From Pseudomonadales bacterium (lineage in GTDB: Bacteria; Pseudomonadota; Gammaproteobacteria; Pseudomonadales; DT-91): DNA of 64,000 nucleotides. Every line of letters begins with the position of its first letter. Position 1 is the first letter of the stretch. The translations under genes and the position numbers were made by a program. Positions 7,149 to 15,535 of this stretch are shown here, piece by piece. The notes beneath the pieces are model-generated. The model was not told the DNA's origin, did no database searches, and worked only from the letters and a program-made list of their open reading frames with translations. The stretch spans positions 52,912-116,911 of the forward strand of contig JABSRQ010000001.1 of assembly GCA_013215055.1 (NCBI GenBank). The letters are read 5' to 3'.

Positions 7149-7747
7149 GTAAAGATTACTTTAAGCAGAAAGCTGATAGTTATGAAGAAGTGAACCATAG
7201 AGTTGAAAATGTTAGAAATATTTCTAAGGCTTTACTATCAAAAATTGTATTTAATAGCTCCATGAAACTAATGGACTTTGGTTCGGGAACCGGCTTGTTA
7301 CTTGAAAGTATTGCTCCATACGTTCAAAAGATAACGGCTATAGATGTTTCACCTTCAATGAATGAAAAGTTGAATGCCAAGCGAGAAAAAATTGACTGTG
7401 AATTGGACATTCTTGAATTAGATCTATCAAATAGTTCACTAGATTTGAAATTTGATGGAATTATATCTTCAATGACGATGCATCATGTTGAAGACATAGA
7501 GGCAATGTTTAAAAGGTTTTACTCTCTTTTAAATGAAAATGGGTTTATTGCTATTGCTGATTTAGATACAGAAGATGGAAGCTTCCATAAAGAAGATACT
7601 GGCGTCTATCATACGGGGTTCGAGCGAACACATATCCAAAAAATAGCTGTAAAATCTGGTTTTACTAATGTTTCTGTATCTTCAGCAAGCATGGTGAAAA
7701 AGCCGCAAGGTGATTATCCTGTATTTTTAATTACAGGCCATAAATGA
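7145..7747 (+). CDS. Class I SAM-dependent methyltransferase (cassette gene)
   Basis: A protein of 200 residues with a complete class I methyltransferase core. Motif I is LMDFGSGTG at residues 42-50, the acidic residue at the end of strand 2 is D67 in TAIDVSPSM, and the post-motif segment FDGIISSMTMHHVEDIEAMF followed by LLNENGFIAIADLDTEDGSF fits the methyltransferase 11/25 group. The His in TMHH and the carboxy-terminal strand are in the usual places. The start overlaps the stop of the preceding membrane protein by 4 bases. Last cassette of the array; the substrate is unknown. Confidence 0.88.
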   Translation: MSKDYFKQKADSYEEVNHRVENVRNISKALLSKIVFNSSMKLMDFGSGTGLLLESIAPYVQKITAIDVSPSMNEKLNAKREKIDCELDILELDLSNSSLDLKFDGIISSMTMHHVEDIEAMFKRFYSLLNENGFIAIADLDTEDGSFHKEDTGVYHTGFERTHIQKIAVKSGFTNVSVSSASMVKKPQGDYPVFLITGHK

Positions 7748-7757
7748 AGAAAGGCAG

Positions 7758-7829
7758 GCATAACAGCGGCAAACACCAACTGCGCAACGGTGTCACTTTT
7801 GTTGCTCCAGAGTGTTGCTGGCGTTATCT
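7758..7829 (+). repeat. attC-like site 11
   Basis: Cores GCATAAC (7758-7764) and GTTATCT (7823-7829), with inner arms AGCGGCAA and TTGCTGGCG. The last site before the right copy of the direct repeat. Confidence 0.75.
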
Positions 7830-7856
7830 CATACATTTTAACAACTAAAATGAGAG

Positions 7857-8104
7857 TATGTATAAGAAGCATTAACGCATAAAGGGGTCAATCCCTATGT
7901 ACCGCCTGAGGTTCTCATTGGTATAAATGGTTTCAACAAAGAGAAAACCGCCCGATTAAAACTAACAATACCCCCTGTTAAAACCTTTAGTTCTAACAAT
8001 GGAGTATTTGCCATGGAATAGCCTACCGGATAAAAAATCTGCATGGATAGATGTCTCACATGAACTAGAAAAATACTTCAGAAGATGGCTCTTGTGCTTC
8101 GGGT
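7857..8104 (+). repeat. Right copy of ~246-bp direct repeat bordering the cassette array
   Basis: Same orientation as 468-713, about 90 percent identical by eye. It starts 27 bases after the last attC core. Within it an open frame begins at ATG 7999. The following 8105-8396 region before the next gene is AT-rich, holds no gene I can support and must contain the promoter for the flavoprotein gene. Confidence 0.85.
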
Positions 8105-8172
8105 TGAAGTGGTTATCACACACAACACCGTCTCTACGGGTTTATTCACTGACAGCCATTAGCCGATTTTAA
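7999..8172 (+). other. Small open frame in right direct repeat, 57 codons
   Basis: ATG 7999 to TAA 8172 reads MEYLPWNSLPDKKSAWIDVS and continues HELEKYFRRWLLCFGLKW. The first two thirds lie in the repeat. The left repeat copy keeps similar codons but is shifted by a 2-bp difference, so the frame is broken there. Substitutions between the copies change amino acids (L/W, D/A, S/P), which argues against strong selection. It might be the start of a lost recombinase or transposase, but I do not recognise a family. Confidence 0.3.
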
Positions 8173-8396
8173 TAAAAGAAATACGCACGTTGATTTCATC
8201 GTTATACAATCAACCAAACAGGAAGAACATGAATTCTATATTGAATAACACCTTATATTAAATATCAGTTAGATGGCTAGATTTCCAGCCCTTTACCATG
8301 GTGATTAAAAGTGGATCTGATACATTAGCCTCAACGCAGAGAACTCTCAGACTCTGCTATTGTTGATTATCTATACACTTAAGTTAAGTTCACACT

Positions 8397-10097
8397 ATGG
8401 TTAATAACACACAGGCGATTCACTGGCATCATGAAGTGGATGTATTAGTTGTAGGTTCTGGCAATGGCGCGTTAACGGCGGCTATCAGTGCCTATGATCA
8501 TGGCAGCCGCGATGTATTAATCGTAGAAAAAGCGGATAAGTTTGGTGGCACGTCGGCGTTATCCGGCGGCGGTGTCTGGGTGCCCAATAATCGTTATGCC
8601 AAGGCAGCCGGTGCCGAAGATTCTATAGACGCGGCCAAAACCTATTTAATCAATACCATTCCTGCCGATCAAATTAACGAAGCCTTGATCAATGCCTATC
8701 TTGAACAGGCCCCGGCCATGGTTGATTTTCTGCATAATAATACCCGTGTGCGCTATGAATCACTGGAGAAATACCCGGATTATTACACCGATAAGGAAGG
8801 CGCCAGAGAAGGCCATAGATCCATGGAACCTGCCGAGATAGCGTTATCGGAACTCGGTGATGATATGGACAACTTGCTGTGGTCCAACACCATGTATGCG
8901 ATGGATAAATTTGCGATTACGCAGACCGAGGCACACATTCTGGTAGGCAAATTAAAAGGCTGGTGGCAGTTATTATTAAAACTTGCGATCAAACACTTTC
9001 TGGATTTTAGCTGGCGTAAAAATCATAATTTCTCACGCCGCGCCACCACCGGCATTGCCGGCGTTACCCGACTATATTTATCAGTAAAAGACCGTAATAT
9101 CCCTCTGTGGTTAAACAGCCCGTTTAAAGAATTACTACAGGAAGATAATCAGGTTATCGGAGCCATCATCGAAAAAGAGGGCCAAGACTTCAATATAAAA
9201 ACGCGAAAAGGCGTGATCCTTGCCGCCGGGGGGTTTGAACATAATCAAGCCATGCGTGAACAATATCTGCCTAAACCAACCAGCACTCAGTGGACGGCGG
9301 GGTGCAAAGGTAATACCGGCGATGCGATCAACGCGGCGGTATCAGCCGGTGCTCAAACCCGATTGATGAGTGGCGCCTGGTGGTGCCCCTCTTTTATCCT
9401 GCCCAACAAAGAATACCCGCAGCTGAGTATCACCACCAAATCCATGCCAGGCTGTATCACCGTCAATCGCAGTGGTTTACGTTTCAGCAATGAATCGCAA
9501 AACTATATGGCTTTTATCAAGGATACTTTTGCTAAACACCGTGAAGATAATCCCTGTCTTCCTTCATGGATCATCTTTGACGATTCGTTTAAAAGCCGCT
9601 ATCGCACCTTCCCGCTGGTGATGCCCAACAAGATGATTCCGCAGGAATTTTTTGACTGCGGTTTCTTAACCATGGCCGACAGTATCGATGAATTAGCCGA
9701 GAAATCTGGCATCGATATCACAGGGTTAAGACAGAGTGTAGAAAAGAATAATCAATTTTCAGAAACCGGAAAAGATACCGATTTTCATCGAGGTGATGTG
9801 GCTTACGACAGATATTACGGCGACCCTGATGTAAGCCCTAATCCGTGTTTAGCAAAGATTCAACAAGCACCGTTCTTTGCATTAAAAATGGAGGCGGGTG
9901 ATTTTGGTACTCAGGGCGGCATGGTCATTAGCCCTGAAGCAGAAGTCGTCAATACACAGGGCGAAGTGATAAAAGGCCTTTATGCCTGCGGCAATTGCAC
10001 GGCAGCCGTTTTACCGACCTATCCAGGTCCGGGTTCTACATTAGGCCCGGCAATGACATTCGGCTATGTTGCTGGTAAAAGTATCAATCGTTTATAA
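8397..10097 (+). CDS. FAD-dependent 3-ketosteroid Delta1-dehydrogenase-like protein
   Basis: A 566-residue flavoprotein of the fumarate reductase/KstD family. The FAD-binding Rossmann motif is VLVVGSGNGALTAA (residues 17-30), followed by GGTSALSGGGVWVPNN (about 50-64). The signature near the C-terminus is YPGPGSTLGP, starting at residue 542. In characterised KstD enzymes this Tyr-Pro-Gly-x-Gly supplies the Tyr and Gly that polarise the 3-keto group, so the fit is to a true 1,2-desaturase of ketosteroids or a similar cyclic ketone. Full family length. It stands alone on the plus strand, with a long leader after the cassette array. Steroid specificity is inferred, not shown. Confidence 0.8.
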   Translation: MVNNTQAIHWHHEVDVLVVGSGNGALTAAISAYDHGSRDVLIVEKADKFGGTSALSGGGVWVPNNRYAKAAGAEDSIDAAKTYLINTIPADQINEALINAYLEQAPAMVDFLHNNTRVRYESLEKYPDYYTDKEGAREGHRSMEPAEIALSELGDDMDNLLWSNTMYAMDKFAITQTEAHILVGKLKGWWQLLLKLAIKHFLDFSWRKNHNFSRRATTGIAGVTRLYLSVKDRNIPLWLNSPFKELLQEDNQVIGAIIEKEGQDFNIKTRKGVILAAGGFEHNQAMREQYLPKPTSTQWTAGCKGNTGDAINAAVSAGAQTRLMSGAWWCPSFILPNKEYPQLSITTKSMPGCITVNRSGLRFSNESQNYMAFIKDTFAKHREDNPCLPSWIIFDDSFKSRYRTFPLVMPNKMIPQEFFDCGFLTMADSIDELAEKSGIDITGLRQSVEKNNQFSETGKDTDFHRGDVAYDRYYGDPDVSPNPCLAKIQQAPFFALKMEAGDFGTQGGMVISPEAEVVNTQGEVIKGLYACGNCTAAVLPTYPGPGSTLGPAMTFGYVAGKSINRL

Positions 10098-10154
10098 CTC
10101 ATTTTTTTTAAGCATCTGCAATAGCTGATCAACAAGCTAACGTTGTCAGGGCTG

Positions 10155-11270
10155 TTACTTAGTCGGTAAAAAAATTTCAAAACGTGTGCCCTTGCCTAAT
10201 TCACTATAAGCCAATATCCTGCCTCCGTGTTTTTTAATAATGCCATGCGTAATGGATAAACCTAATCCAGAACCTTTATCCACATCCTTTGTGGTAAAAA
10301 ATGGATCAAAGATATGATAAATATTCGCATCATCAATACCTGAGCCGTTATCTTCAACAGATATCAACACCTCGTCATCTAATTTTTTGGTTTTAATACA
10401 AATCTGACCATGCTCTGTAATCGCATGAGAGGCATTAACTAAAAGATTTAAAAACACCTGGCTCATCTCCCCTTCAAAGCCATCTATGTCTGCCAGCTCA
10501 TCAAATTCCGTTGTTAAGACACATTTATATTTTAATTCGTTCCAAACCAGATTGATGGTATTTTGAATACAATCGTTGATAGAAAATTGATTTTTTACAT
10601 CGTCACTGGGACGGGAGAAGGTTTTGAGATTCTTTACAATCGTCTCAATTCTTGTCACGCCATTTAATGCTTCATCGATTAGGCTATTCAGATCAGACTG
10701 AATATAATCGATATCCAGATCCTTTCGTAACTGGCTTACGTCTGATTTAACTTTTTCAGAAATCTCTGCTTGTTTAAATATCGCGTCATAGGCATCCAAT
10801 AATTGCAATATCGAAGCCTTGTAATTTTTAAGTGTACCCAGGTTACTCTTCACAAAACTTGCGGGATTATTAATTTCATGCGCGACGCCTGCCGCTAACT
10901 GCCCAATAGACGCCAGTTTTTCCTGATGCAAAAGTTGGGCTTTATATTCTTTTAAATGGTTATAGGCTTCAGATAACGATTGGTTTATCTCATATAACTC
11001 ACGTGATTTATTTTCCAGAAGATCTTCGGCATGTTTAGTCGCTTTTTTTTGCCTTTCATAAGCCGATTTGTAATCGAAGCTAGAGCACTTATGCTCTGAC
11101 TGCTTAGATTTATTGCTTATCAGAATTTTAATGGGTTCAAATCCACGGGGATAACTCTTTAATGGCGAGTCCTGCTCAGGAAGATCCCCCCCCTTTTCGG
11201 CATGACCTAGCGATGTCATCTTATTTAAAGTCATAATATATTTTAGACCGAGGTTGCTTATTAAGCTCAA
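10155..11270 (-). CDS. Cytosolic sensor histidine kinase, probable partner of the H-NOX protein
   Basis: A 371-residue kinase. No transmembrane segment is present. Residues ~65-115 form a coiled coil, then HisKA with the phosphorylatable His131 in GVAHEINNPASFV, and an HATPase domain with boxes VEDNGSGID, FDPFFTTKD and GSGLGLSI. It has no sensory domain and no receiver, so input must come from another protein. The divergent neighbour 312 bases away is an H-NOX gas sensor, and H-NOX proteins in gammaproteobacteria commonly control a cognate kinase, although those kinases are often hybrid and co-directional. Several ATGs lie in the first 23 codons; the start is uncertain (MTLNKMTS or MTSLGHAE are alternatives). 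Confidence 0.85.
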   Translation of the reverse strand: MSLISNLGLKYIMTLNKMTSLGHAEKGGDLPEQDSPLKSYPRGFEPIKILISNKSKQSEHKCSSFDYKSAYERQKKATKHAEDLLENKSRELYEINQSLSEAYNHLKEYKAQLLHQEKLASIGQLAAGVAHEINNPASFVKSNLGTLKNYKASILQLLDAYDAIFKQAEISEKVKSDVSQLRKDLDIDYIQSDLNSLIDEALNGVTRIETIVKNLKTFSRPSDDVKNQFSINDCIQNTINLVWNELKYKCVLTTEFDELADIDGFEGEMSQVFLNLLVNASHAITEHGQICIKTKKLDDEVLISVEDNGSGIDDANIYHIFDPFFTTKDVDKGSGLGLSITHGIIKKHGGRILAYSELGKGTRFEIFLPTK

Positions 11271-11582
11271 AACAAGACTTAAAAAACAATAGGACTAGGC
11301 TCCAAGAGTATTGCTGATTAACAAAGCATAATTCATGCCTGAAAGGAAAATACACGATTCAAGCAAGTCGTAAAAATCAGCAGACATAAATATTCTTGAT
11401 GCGAGAAAAAATCGTCTTAATCTGCGATGCAAATTGCATGATGAATCTTGTTAATAGCCTTTAAAATACGCTAGTGGTCTTATTGTAAGGCGCAACGCTA
11501 GTTTTATAATGTTGGCTCGAAAATAGCTTATATTATCGATAAACCTAAAACGCATTTTTTTGGCAAGCAAATTGAGGCAACT
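11271..11582. promoter_or_regulatory. Divergent intergenic region between histidine kinase and H-NOX genes
   Basis: A 312-base AT-rich region with no convincing gene. It must hold the two divergent promoters. No operator was recognised. Confidence 0.4.
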
Positions 11583-12128
11583 ATGAAAGGCCATATATTT
11601 AATCTCTTTGAAGACTTTATCATCGATCAGGCGGGTCTGGGATTTTATCAAGATATTTTATCTTGTTGCAGCTTCCCCACCGATGAAGGTTTTATCCGCA
11701 CCGAAAATTATCCCGACGAAAAGCTTTATGAATTAATCGCTATTGCGGTAAAAAAAATAGGTATAACCCCCAGAGAGGCCAGCTTATCCTGGGGGGAATG
11801 GTTATTACCCCGGCTCGCAGAACTTGTGCCGAAAGAGATGATGGATTATAAACATCCACGTGATTTCTTAAAAACCGTGGACTATATACACCGGGTTGAA
11901 TTAAAGAAATTATACCCCGACGCCCTGCCACCCAGTTTTAGTTATGAAGATATCTCTAAAGACCGCGGAGTGCTCACCTATAAATCACATCGGCATTTAT
12001 ATGATTTGGTTGAAGGGGTTTTGATTGGTGTGGCTTCCTACTTTCATACACATATCGGTATTCGCCGAGAACCGGCAGGGGAGGGAGAAGATGAAATCAT
12101 GCTCTTTCATCTCGATTATAATGCTTAA
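11583..12128 (+). CDS. H-NOX heme nitric oxide/oxygen sensor protein
   Basis: A stand-alone heme-binding sensor of 181 residues. It begins MKGHIFNLFEDFI as H-NOX proteins do, the proximal heme ligand is His103 in YIHRVELKKLYPDALPP, and the propionate-binding motif Y-x-S-x-R is Tyr133-Lys-Ser135-His-Arg137. These three features are diagnostic. The full family length (~180) is kept. The distal pocket cannot be judged reliably from sequence; facultative anaerobes and other proteobacteria usually bind NO rather than O2. Divergent from a soluble histidine kinase, the probable signalling partner. Confidence 0.92.
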   Translation: MKGHIFNLFEDFIIDQAGLGFYQDILSCCSFPTDEGFIRTENYPDEKLYELIAIAVKKIGITPREASLSWGEWLLPRLAELVPKEMMDYKHPRDFLKTVDYIHRVELKKLYPDALPPSFSYEDISKDRGVLTYKSHRHLYDLVEGVLIGVASYFHTHIGIRREPAGEGEDEIMLFHLDYNA

Positions 12129-12135
12129 TAAAACA

Positions 12136-12168
12136 GGCTTATACCAGCAATAACATACGGTATAAGCC
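12136..12168. terminator. Inverted repeat between convergent genes
   Basis: GGCTTATACC (12136-12145) and GGTATAAGCC (12159-12168) form a perfect 10-bp stem with a 13-base loop between the H-NOX gene and the convergent epimerase gene. There is no long T-run, so termination is likely but not certain. Confidence 0.5.
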
Positions 12169-12189
12169 CGATTTATAATCCCAAAAATT

Positions 12190-13206
12190 TTAAACGCTTA
12201 AACCTTTTGCATCTAAATCCGCCACCGTCAGTTTGATGCCTTCGGCCAGGGAGATTTTAGGCACATAGCCAAAATCCTTTTTGGCCTTGGCAATGGAATA
12301 ATAGTGATGGGTGACCATATATTTAATCGCGAAGCGGGTCATGCCGGTTTCTTTCAGCGTACCGCCTTTTAAGATATCCCAGCCTTCAACCATCGCAGCG
12401 ACCGAATAAGCCAACCAGAAAGGCACTTTCTTGGTGATCTTTGGGTGGCCCATCTCAACGATAAAGTCTTCGACAAAATCGAAGAACGCAATCGGTTCAC
12501 CATTGGTGATAAAATACGCCTGGCCATCTAAAGCCGAGTCTTTTTCCAGTTTGGCTTCGGCGGCCACAACCGCATCCACCAAGTTTGAAATATAGGTAAA
12601 ATCAGAAAGTTTATCTCTATTACCCACAGCTCTAGTCAGCTTACCCTGCTTTAAACGATCTAAAATATTAGGCACAAAACGTTGATCTTCCGGGCCAAAA
12701 ACCACATGTGGGCGAATAGCACAAACGGTGGTATCTGCGGTGCCACTAAAAGCCAAAACCAGCTTCTCGGCTGCAATCTTGGAATCCGCGTAGTCGGCCT
12801 GTGAGATAGATGCATAAGGTAGCGACTCATCACCCAGCTCTATATCGGCACCTTCATACACCGCAGAGGCCGAACTGATATACACCATCTTGGCAATATT
12901 ATGTTGCTTGCAGGCGGCGATGATATTCTCGGTGCCACCGAGATTAACGCCCCATACCATATCCTTTAATACTTGTTTGGTTAACACGATGGAGGCGTTA
13001 TGTATGATGCTGTCCATACCCGCACAGGCTTTTATCACCGCATCTTTATCACGGACATCCAGGTTTAAAAAACGCACATCATCACGGAAGGGTTTGCCGT
13101 TATAATCGAGTACGGTTACATCAAAACCGGCATCAACAAAACCATTAACCAGATTACGGCCAATAAAACCACAGCCGCCGGTCACTAATACTTTTTTATT
13201 TTCCAT
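12190..13206 (-). CDS. Extended SDR, 3-beta-hydroxysteroid dehydrogenase/NAD-dependent epimerase type
   Basis: A 338-residue extended short-chain dehydrogenase. The NAD-binding motif TGGCGFIG lies at residues 9-16, a Ser-containing strand at VYISSASAVYEG, and the catalytic Y139xxxK143 in YADSKIAAEKL. The pattern of VLDYNGKPF and the long substrate domain match the 3-beta-HSD/NSDHL-like branch that oxidises a secondary hydroxyl on sterols or other cyclic or aliphatic substrates. It is the last gene of a minus-strand unit with a membrane di-iron hydroxylase and an aldehyde dehydrogenase, which supports a role in hydrophobic alcohol oxidation. Substrate not determinable. Confidence 0.85.
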   Translation of the reverse strand: MENKKVLVTGGCGFIGRNLVNGFVDAGFDVTVLDYNGKPFRDDVRFLNLDVRDKDAVIKACAGMDSIIHNASIVLTKQVLKDMVWGVNLGGTENIIAACKQHNIAKMVYISSASAVYEGADIELGDESLPYASISQADYADSKIAAEKLVLAFSGTADTTVCAIRPHVVFGPEDQRFVPNILDRLKQGKLTRAVGNRDKLSDFTYISNLVDAVVAAEAKLEKDSALDGQAYFITNGEPIAFFDFVEDFIVEMGHPKITKKVPFWLAYSVAAMVEGWDILKGGTLKETGMTRFAIKYMVTHHYYSIAKAKKDFGYVPKISLAEGIKLTVADLDAKGLSV

Positions 13207-13234
13207 TTTTAACTCTCCTACAACTTATGTGGAT

Positions 13235-13909
13235 TTATGAATAGGTACCAAACATCTTGTCCCAAAACGGGAAGATGGACGCATAGTTACGGTTTAGATG
13301 TACGCCGTGGTGAATATCGTGACGCTTGGCCCAGTAGTTAGGCAAGACCATCAGTTTGCTGTCCCAGGTGATATTGGCATGAACCAGAATATTGCAGCTA
13401 TTGTAAATAAACAACGCCAGGACAAAACTGGCAATTGAAACCGGCCCAACAATAAACATGCCCAATAACATCAACGACACACCACCAATACCTTCAAGCG
13501 GATGAATATAGATACTTTCAAACGCGGTAGGATGGCGAATATAATGATGTACACCATGCACTTTTCTCATCACTTTTGGATGATGCATACCACGATGGAA
13601 GAAGTAATACATAAAGTCATAGACCAGTAATCCGGCAAAGGCTTCGAATATCACCTGATACCAGGGCACAGCTACCGTACTGACAAGATGCTCACCAGCA
13701 ATCAATAAGACACCAAATATCAATACCAGCGCTACACCCATATTGCCCGTCACGTTGATAATTTTTGTCTTCAGCGTGATTTTGTTAGGTCGGGGTTCAC
13801 GAATGCGTTTCTCCGGCATTTTTACCACGGCCGCATATTGCATAATGGCCATTAATACACCGGACCACAGCAACACGGCGATCACGGCGATAAGTAATTC
13901 TTGTGGCAT
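13235..13909 (-). CDS. Fatty acid hydroxylase/sterol desaturase-family membrane protein
   Basis: A 224-residue integral membrane protein with the three histidine boxes of the di-iron hydroxylase superfamily: HRGMHH (105-110), HGVHH (118-122) and HDIHHGVH (197-204). Three to four hydrophobic segments surround them (ELLIAVIAVLLWSGVLMAIM at the start, MGVALVLIFGVLLIA, VSLMLLGMFIVG, FVLALFIY). The family uses O2 to hydroxylate or desaturate lipids at the inner membrane. It starts 45 bases after the aldehyde dehydrogenase stop and stands 28 bases before the epimerase gene. The likely job is oxygenation of a lipid or terpenoid that the neighbours oxidise further. Confidence 0.9.
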   Translation of the reverse strand: MPQELLIAVIAVLLWSGVLMAIMQYAAVVKMPEKRIREPRPNKITLKTKIINVTGNMGVALVLIFGVLLIAGEHLVSTVAVPWYQVIFEAFAGLLVYDFMYYFFHRGMHHPKVMRKVHGVHHYIRHPTAFESIYIHPLEGIGGVSLMLLGMFIVGPVSIASFVLALFIYNSCNILVHANITWDSKLMVLPNYWAKRHDIHHGVHLNRNYASIFPFWDKMFGTYS

Positions 13910-13954
13910 TACAGCCTCCTCTTATTACAACGGTTACAAGGTTATTTTTATTTT

Positions 13955-15535
13955 CTATTTAACAAATTTGGCCTGAATCGATATCCGAATCAGCAGCAGC
14001 AAGTTTTTTATCTTATAGCCGATACCTGAACCAAACAGCATACGAATCGAGGCCTTGGCCGATTCATAATCTTTCGGGCCTACCGGGAATAATTCCGGTG
14101 GAATTTCCAGCGGGAATTTATCGGCTAAGATTGCCTTGGGGGTACAGTAGGAACGCAGGCCATCACGGCCATTCATCACGCCGTAACCGGAGTATTTAGT
14201 ACCACCAAAGGGTAGATCCTGATTGACATAACACAGGCCAAAATCATTGATACATACCGCACCGGATTCAATCTGCTGCGCAATACGTTCACCACGTTCA
14301 CGGTCATGAGTGATCACGGATGACTGCAATCCCAGCTCGCTGTCATTCGCCATCGCAATGGCCTCGGCATCGTCTTTCACCTTAAAAACTAACATCACCG
14401 GGCCAAAGACCTCGGTCTTAACAATATGCATATCATCGGTTAGATCAGTAAGAATGGTAGGTGGATAAAAATAACCTTCACCTGGTGGGCGCTTGCCGCC
14501 GGCTAAAACGGTGGCACCTTTGGCGATGGCATCGTTAACCAGCTTCTCAACGATATCAACTTGTATAGGTGAGGTTAAAGAACCTACGTCCACATTGCCG
14601 CCACGCTCGGCAATACCCTGCCTGAAACCGTTGGCGATCTCGGCCACACGTTTACAGAAATCATCGTATTTAGCTTCCATGACGATGATTCGCTCGGAGG
14701 CCACACAGTTCTGGCCCAGATTAATAAAACAACCACCAATGGCCGAGTGTACGGCTTTTTCCAGATGTGCATCGTCACAGACGATCATCGCATCTTTGCC
14801 ACCTAGCTCCATCACCACCGGCGTGATATGTTCGGCCGATGCTTCGATAATACGCCTGCCGTTGGCGACCGAACCGATAAATAAAATCTTATCCACTCTG
14901 GCGCTGATTAATGCAGCACCCGATGTGCCATAACCCTGAACCAGCTGTATGGTATTGGTACTGAAACCTTCTTTTTCCAGCGCATAGTTGGTGATATCCA
15001 AAAACTGCTGGGATGAAAAAGCTACCTGCTCCGACGGTTTTAATATCACCGCATTACCAGCCATCAGCGGTGCAACTAGGGAGCTGATAATATTTTGCAG
15101 CGGATAATTCCACGGAATAATACAGGCGACAACACCTAGCGGCACATAGTCGATACGGCCTTTTTTATGCATTAAAATACCGGAACCCACCTTCTCACTG
15201 CGTAAGTATTTTTCACCGTATTTTTTTAACCAGGCGATCTTATTGCAGGTCGGCATGATCTCGCCAAGCAATGCATTTTCGAATGTCTTACCCGCATCTT
15301 TAACAATTAACTCACACAGCTCATCGGCATGTTCAAGAATATAATCACTGATATGGGTTAATACCGCGCGGCGTTGTTTAAACGTGCTTTTGGCCCATTG
15401 TTTTTGTGCAACCCGAGCACGTTCAACAATCCGTTTTACATCATCGGGTTGATCAATTTTCACCTCACCCAGTGGTTCTAAGCTTGCAGGGTTGAGGCAA
15501 GAAATGGTGGTAGGGAGTTGTTGCTGGCTGTTCAT
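13955..15535 (-). CDS. Aldehyde dehydrogenase with hydrophobic C-terminal tail
   Basis: A 526-residue NAD(P)-dependent aldehyde dehydrogenase. The catalytic Cys277 is in NLGQNCVASE, the general base Glu243 in VMELGGKDAM (34 residues upstream, the normal spacing), and the oxyanion Asn143 in IIPWNYPLQN. The enzyme is about 30-40 residues longer than soluble relatives; the tail contains KIKNLLLLIRISIQAKFVK, an amphipathic or membrane-associating helix reminiscent of fatty aldehyde dehydrogenases. Its start overlaps the TetR stop by one base (TAATG), so the two are translationally coupled. Likely substrate: a long-chain or other lipophilic aldehyde, an inference from the tail and neighbours. Confidence 0.9.
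   Translation of the reverse strand: MNSQQQLPTTISCLNPASLEPLGEVKIDQPDDVKRIVERARVAQKQWAKSTFKQRRAVLTHISDYILEHADELCELIVKDAGKTFENALLGEIMPTCNKIAWLKKYGEKYLRSEKVGSGILMHKKGRIDYVPLGVVACIIPWNYPLQNIISSLVAPLMAGNAVILKPSEQVAFSSQQFLDITNYALEKEGFSTNTIQLVQGYGTSGAALISARVDKILFIGSVANGRRIIEASAEHITPVVMELGGKDAMIVCDDAHLEKAVHSAIGGCFINLGQNCVASERIIVMEAKYDDFCKRVAEIANGFRQGIAERGGNVDVGSLTSPIQVDIVEKLVNDAIAKGATVLAGGKRPPGEGYFYPPTILTDLTDDMHIVKTEVFGPVMLVFKVKDDAEAIAMANDSELGLQSSVITHDRERGERIAQQIESGAVCINDFGLCYVNQDLPFGGTKYSGYGVMNGRDGLRSYCTPKAILADKFPLEIPPELFPVGPKDYESAKASIRMLFGSGIGYKIKNLLLLIRISIQAKFVK

Larger units (their letters stand above)
723..7829 (+). mobile_element. Integrase-less integron cassette array (CALIN), 11 cassettes
   Basis: Eleven consecutive units each carry one or two short plus-strand genes followed within a few bases by a 52-102 bp palindrome-like site. 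The sites start with YAAC-type cores such as GTCTAAC or GCCTAAC and end with GTTRRR-type cores such as GTTAAGC or GTTAGGC. The genes are AT-rich, mutually unrelated and many have no known function, as usual for integron cassettes. No tyrosine recombinase with an IntI-type insert lies in the window, so the array is either a CALIN or part of an integron whose integrase is outside. Direct repeats at 468-713 and 7857-8104 border it. Confidence 0.85.

Noticed and set aside
468..8104. Terminal inverted repeats in the ~246-bp direct repeat, as in a MITE
   Set aside because: I compared the two ends by eye; they are not reverse complements.
11451..11651. Minus-strand 66-codon frame before the H-NOX gene
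   Set aside because: It overlaps the H-NOX start and has no ribosome site or family likeness.
14493..14933. A 146-codon frame opposite the aldehyde dehydrogenase
   Set aside because: The aldehyde dehydrogenase is intact with all active-site residues; the antisense frame has no motif.
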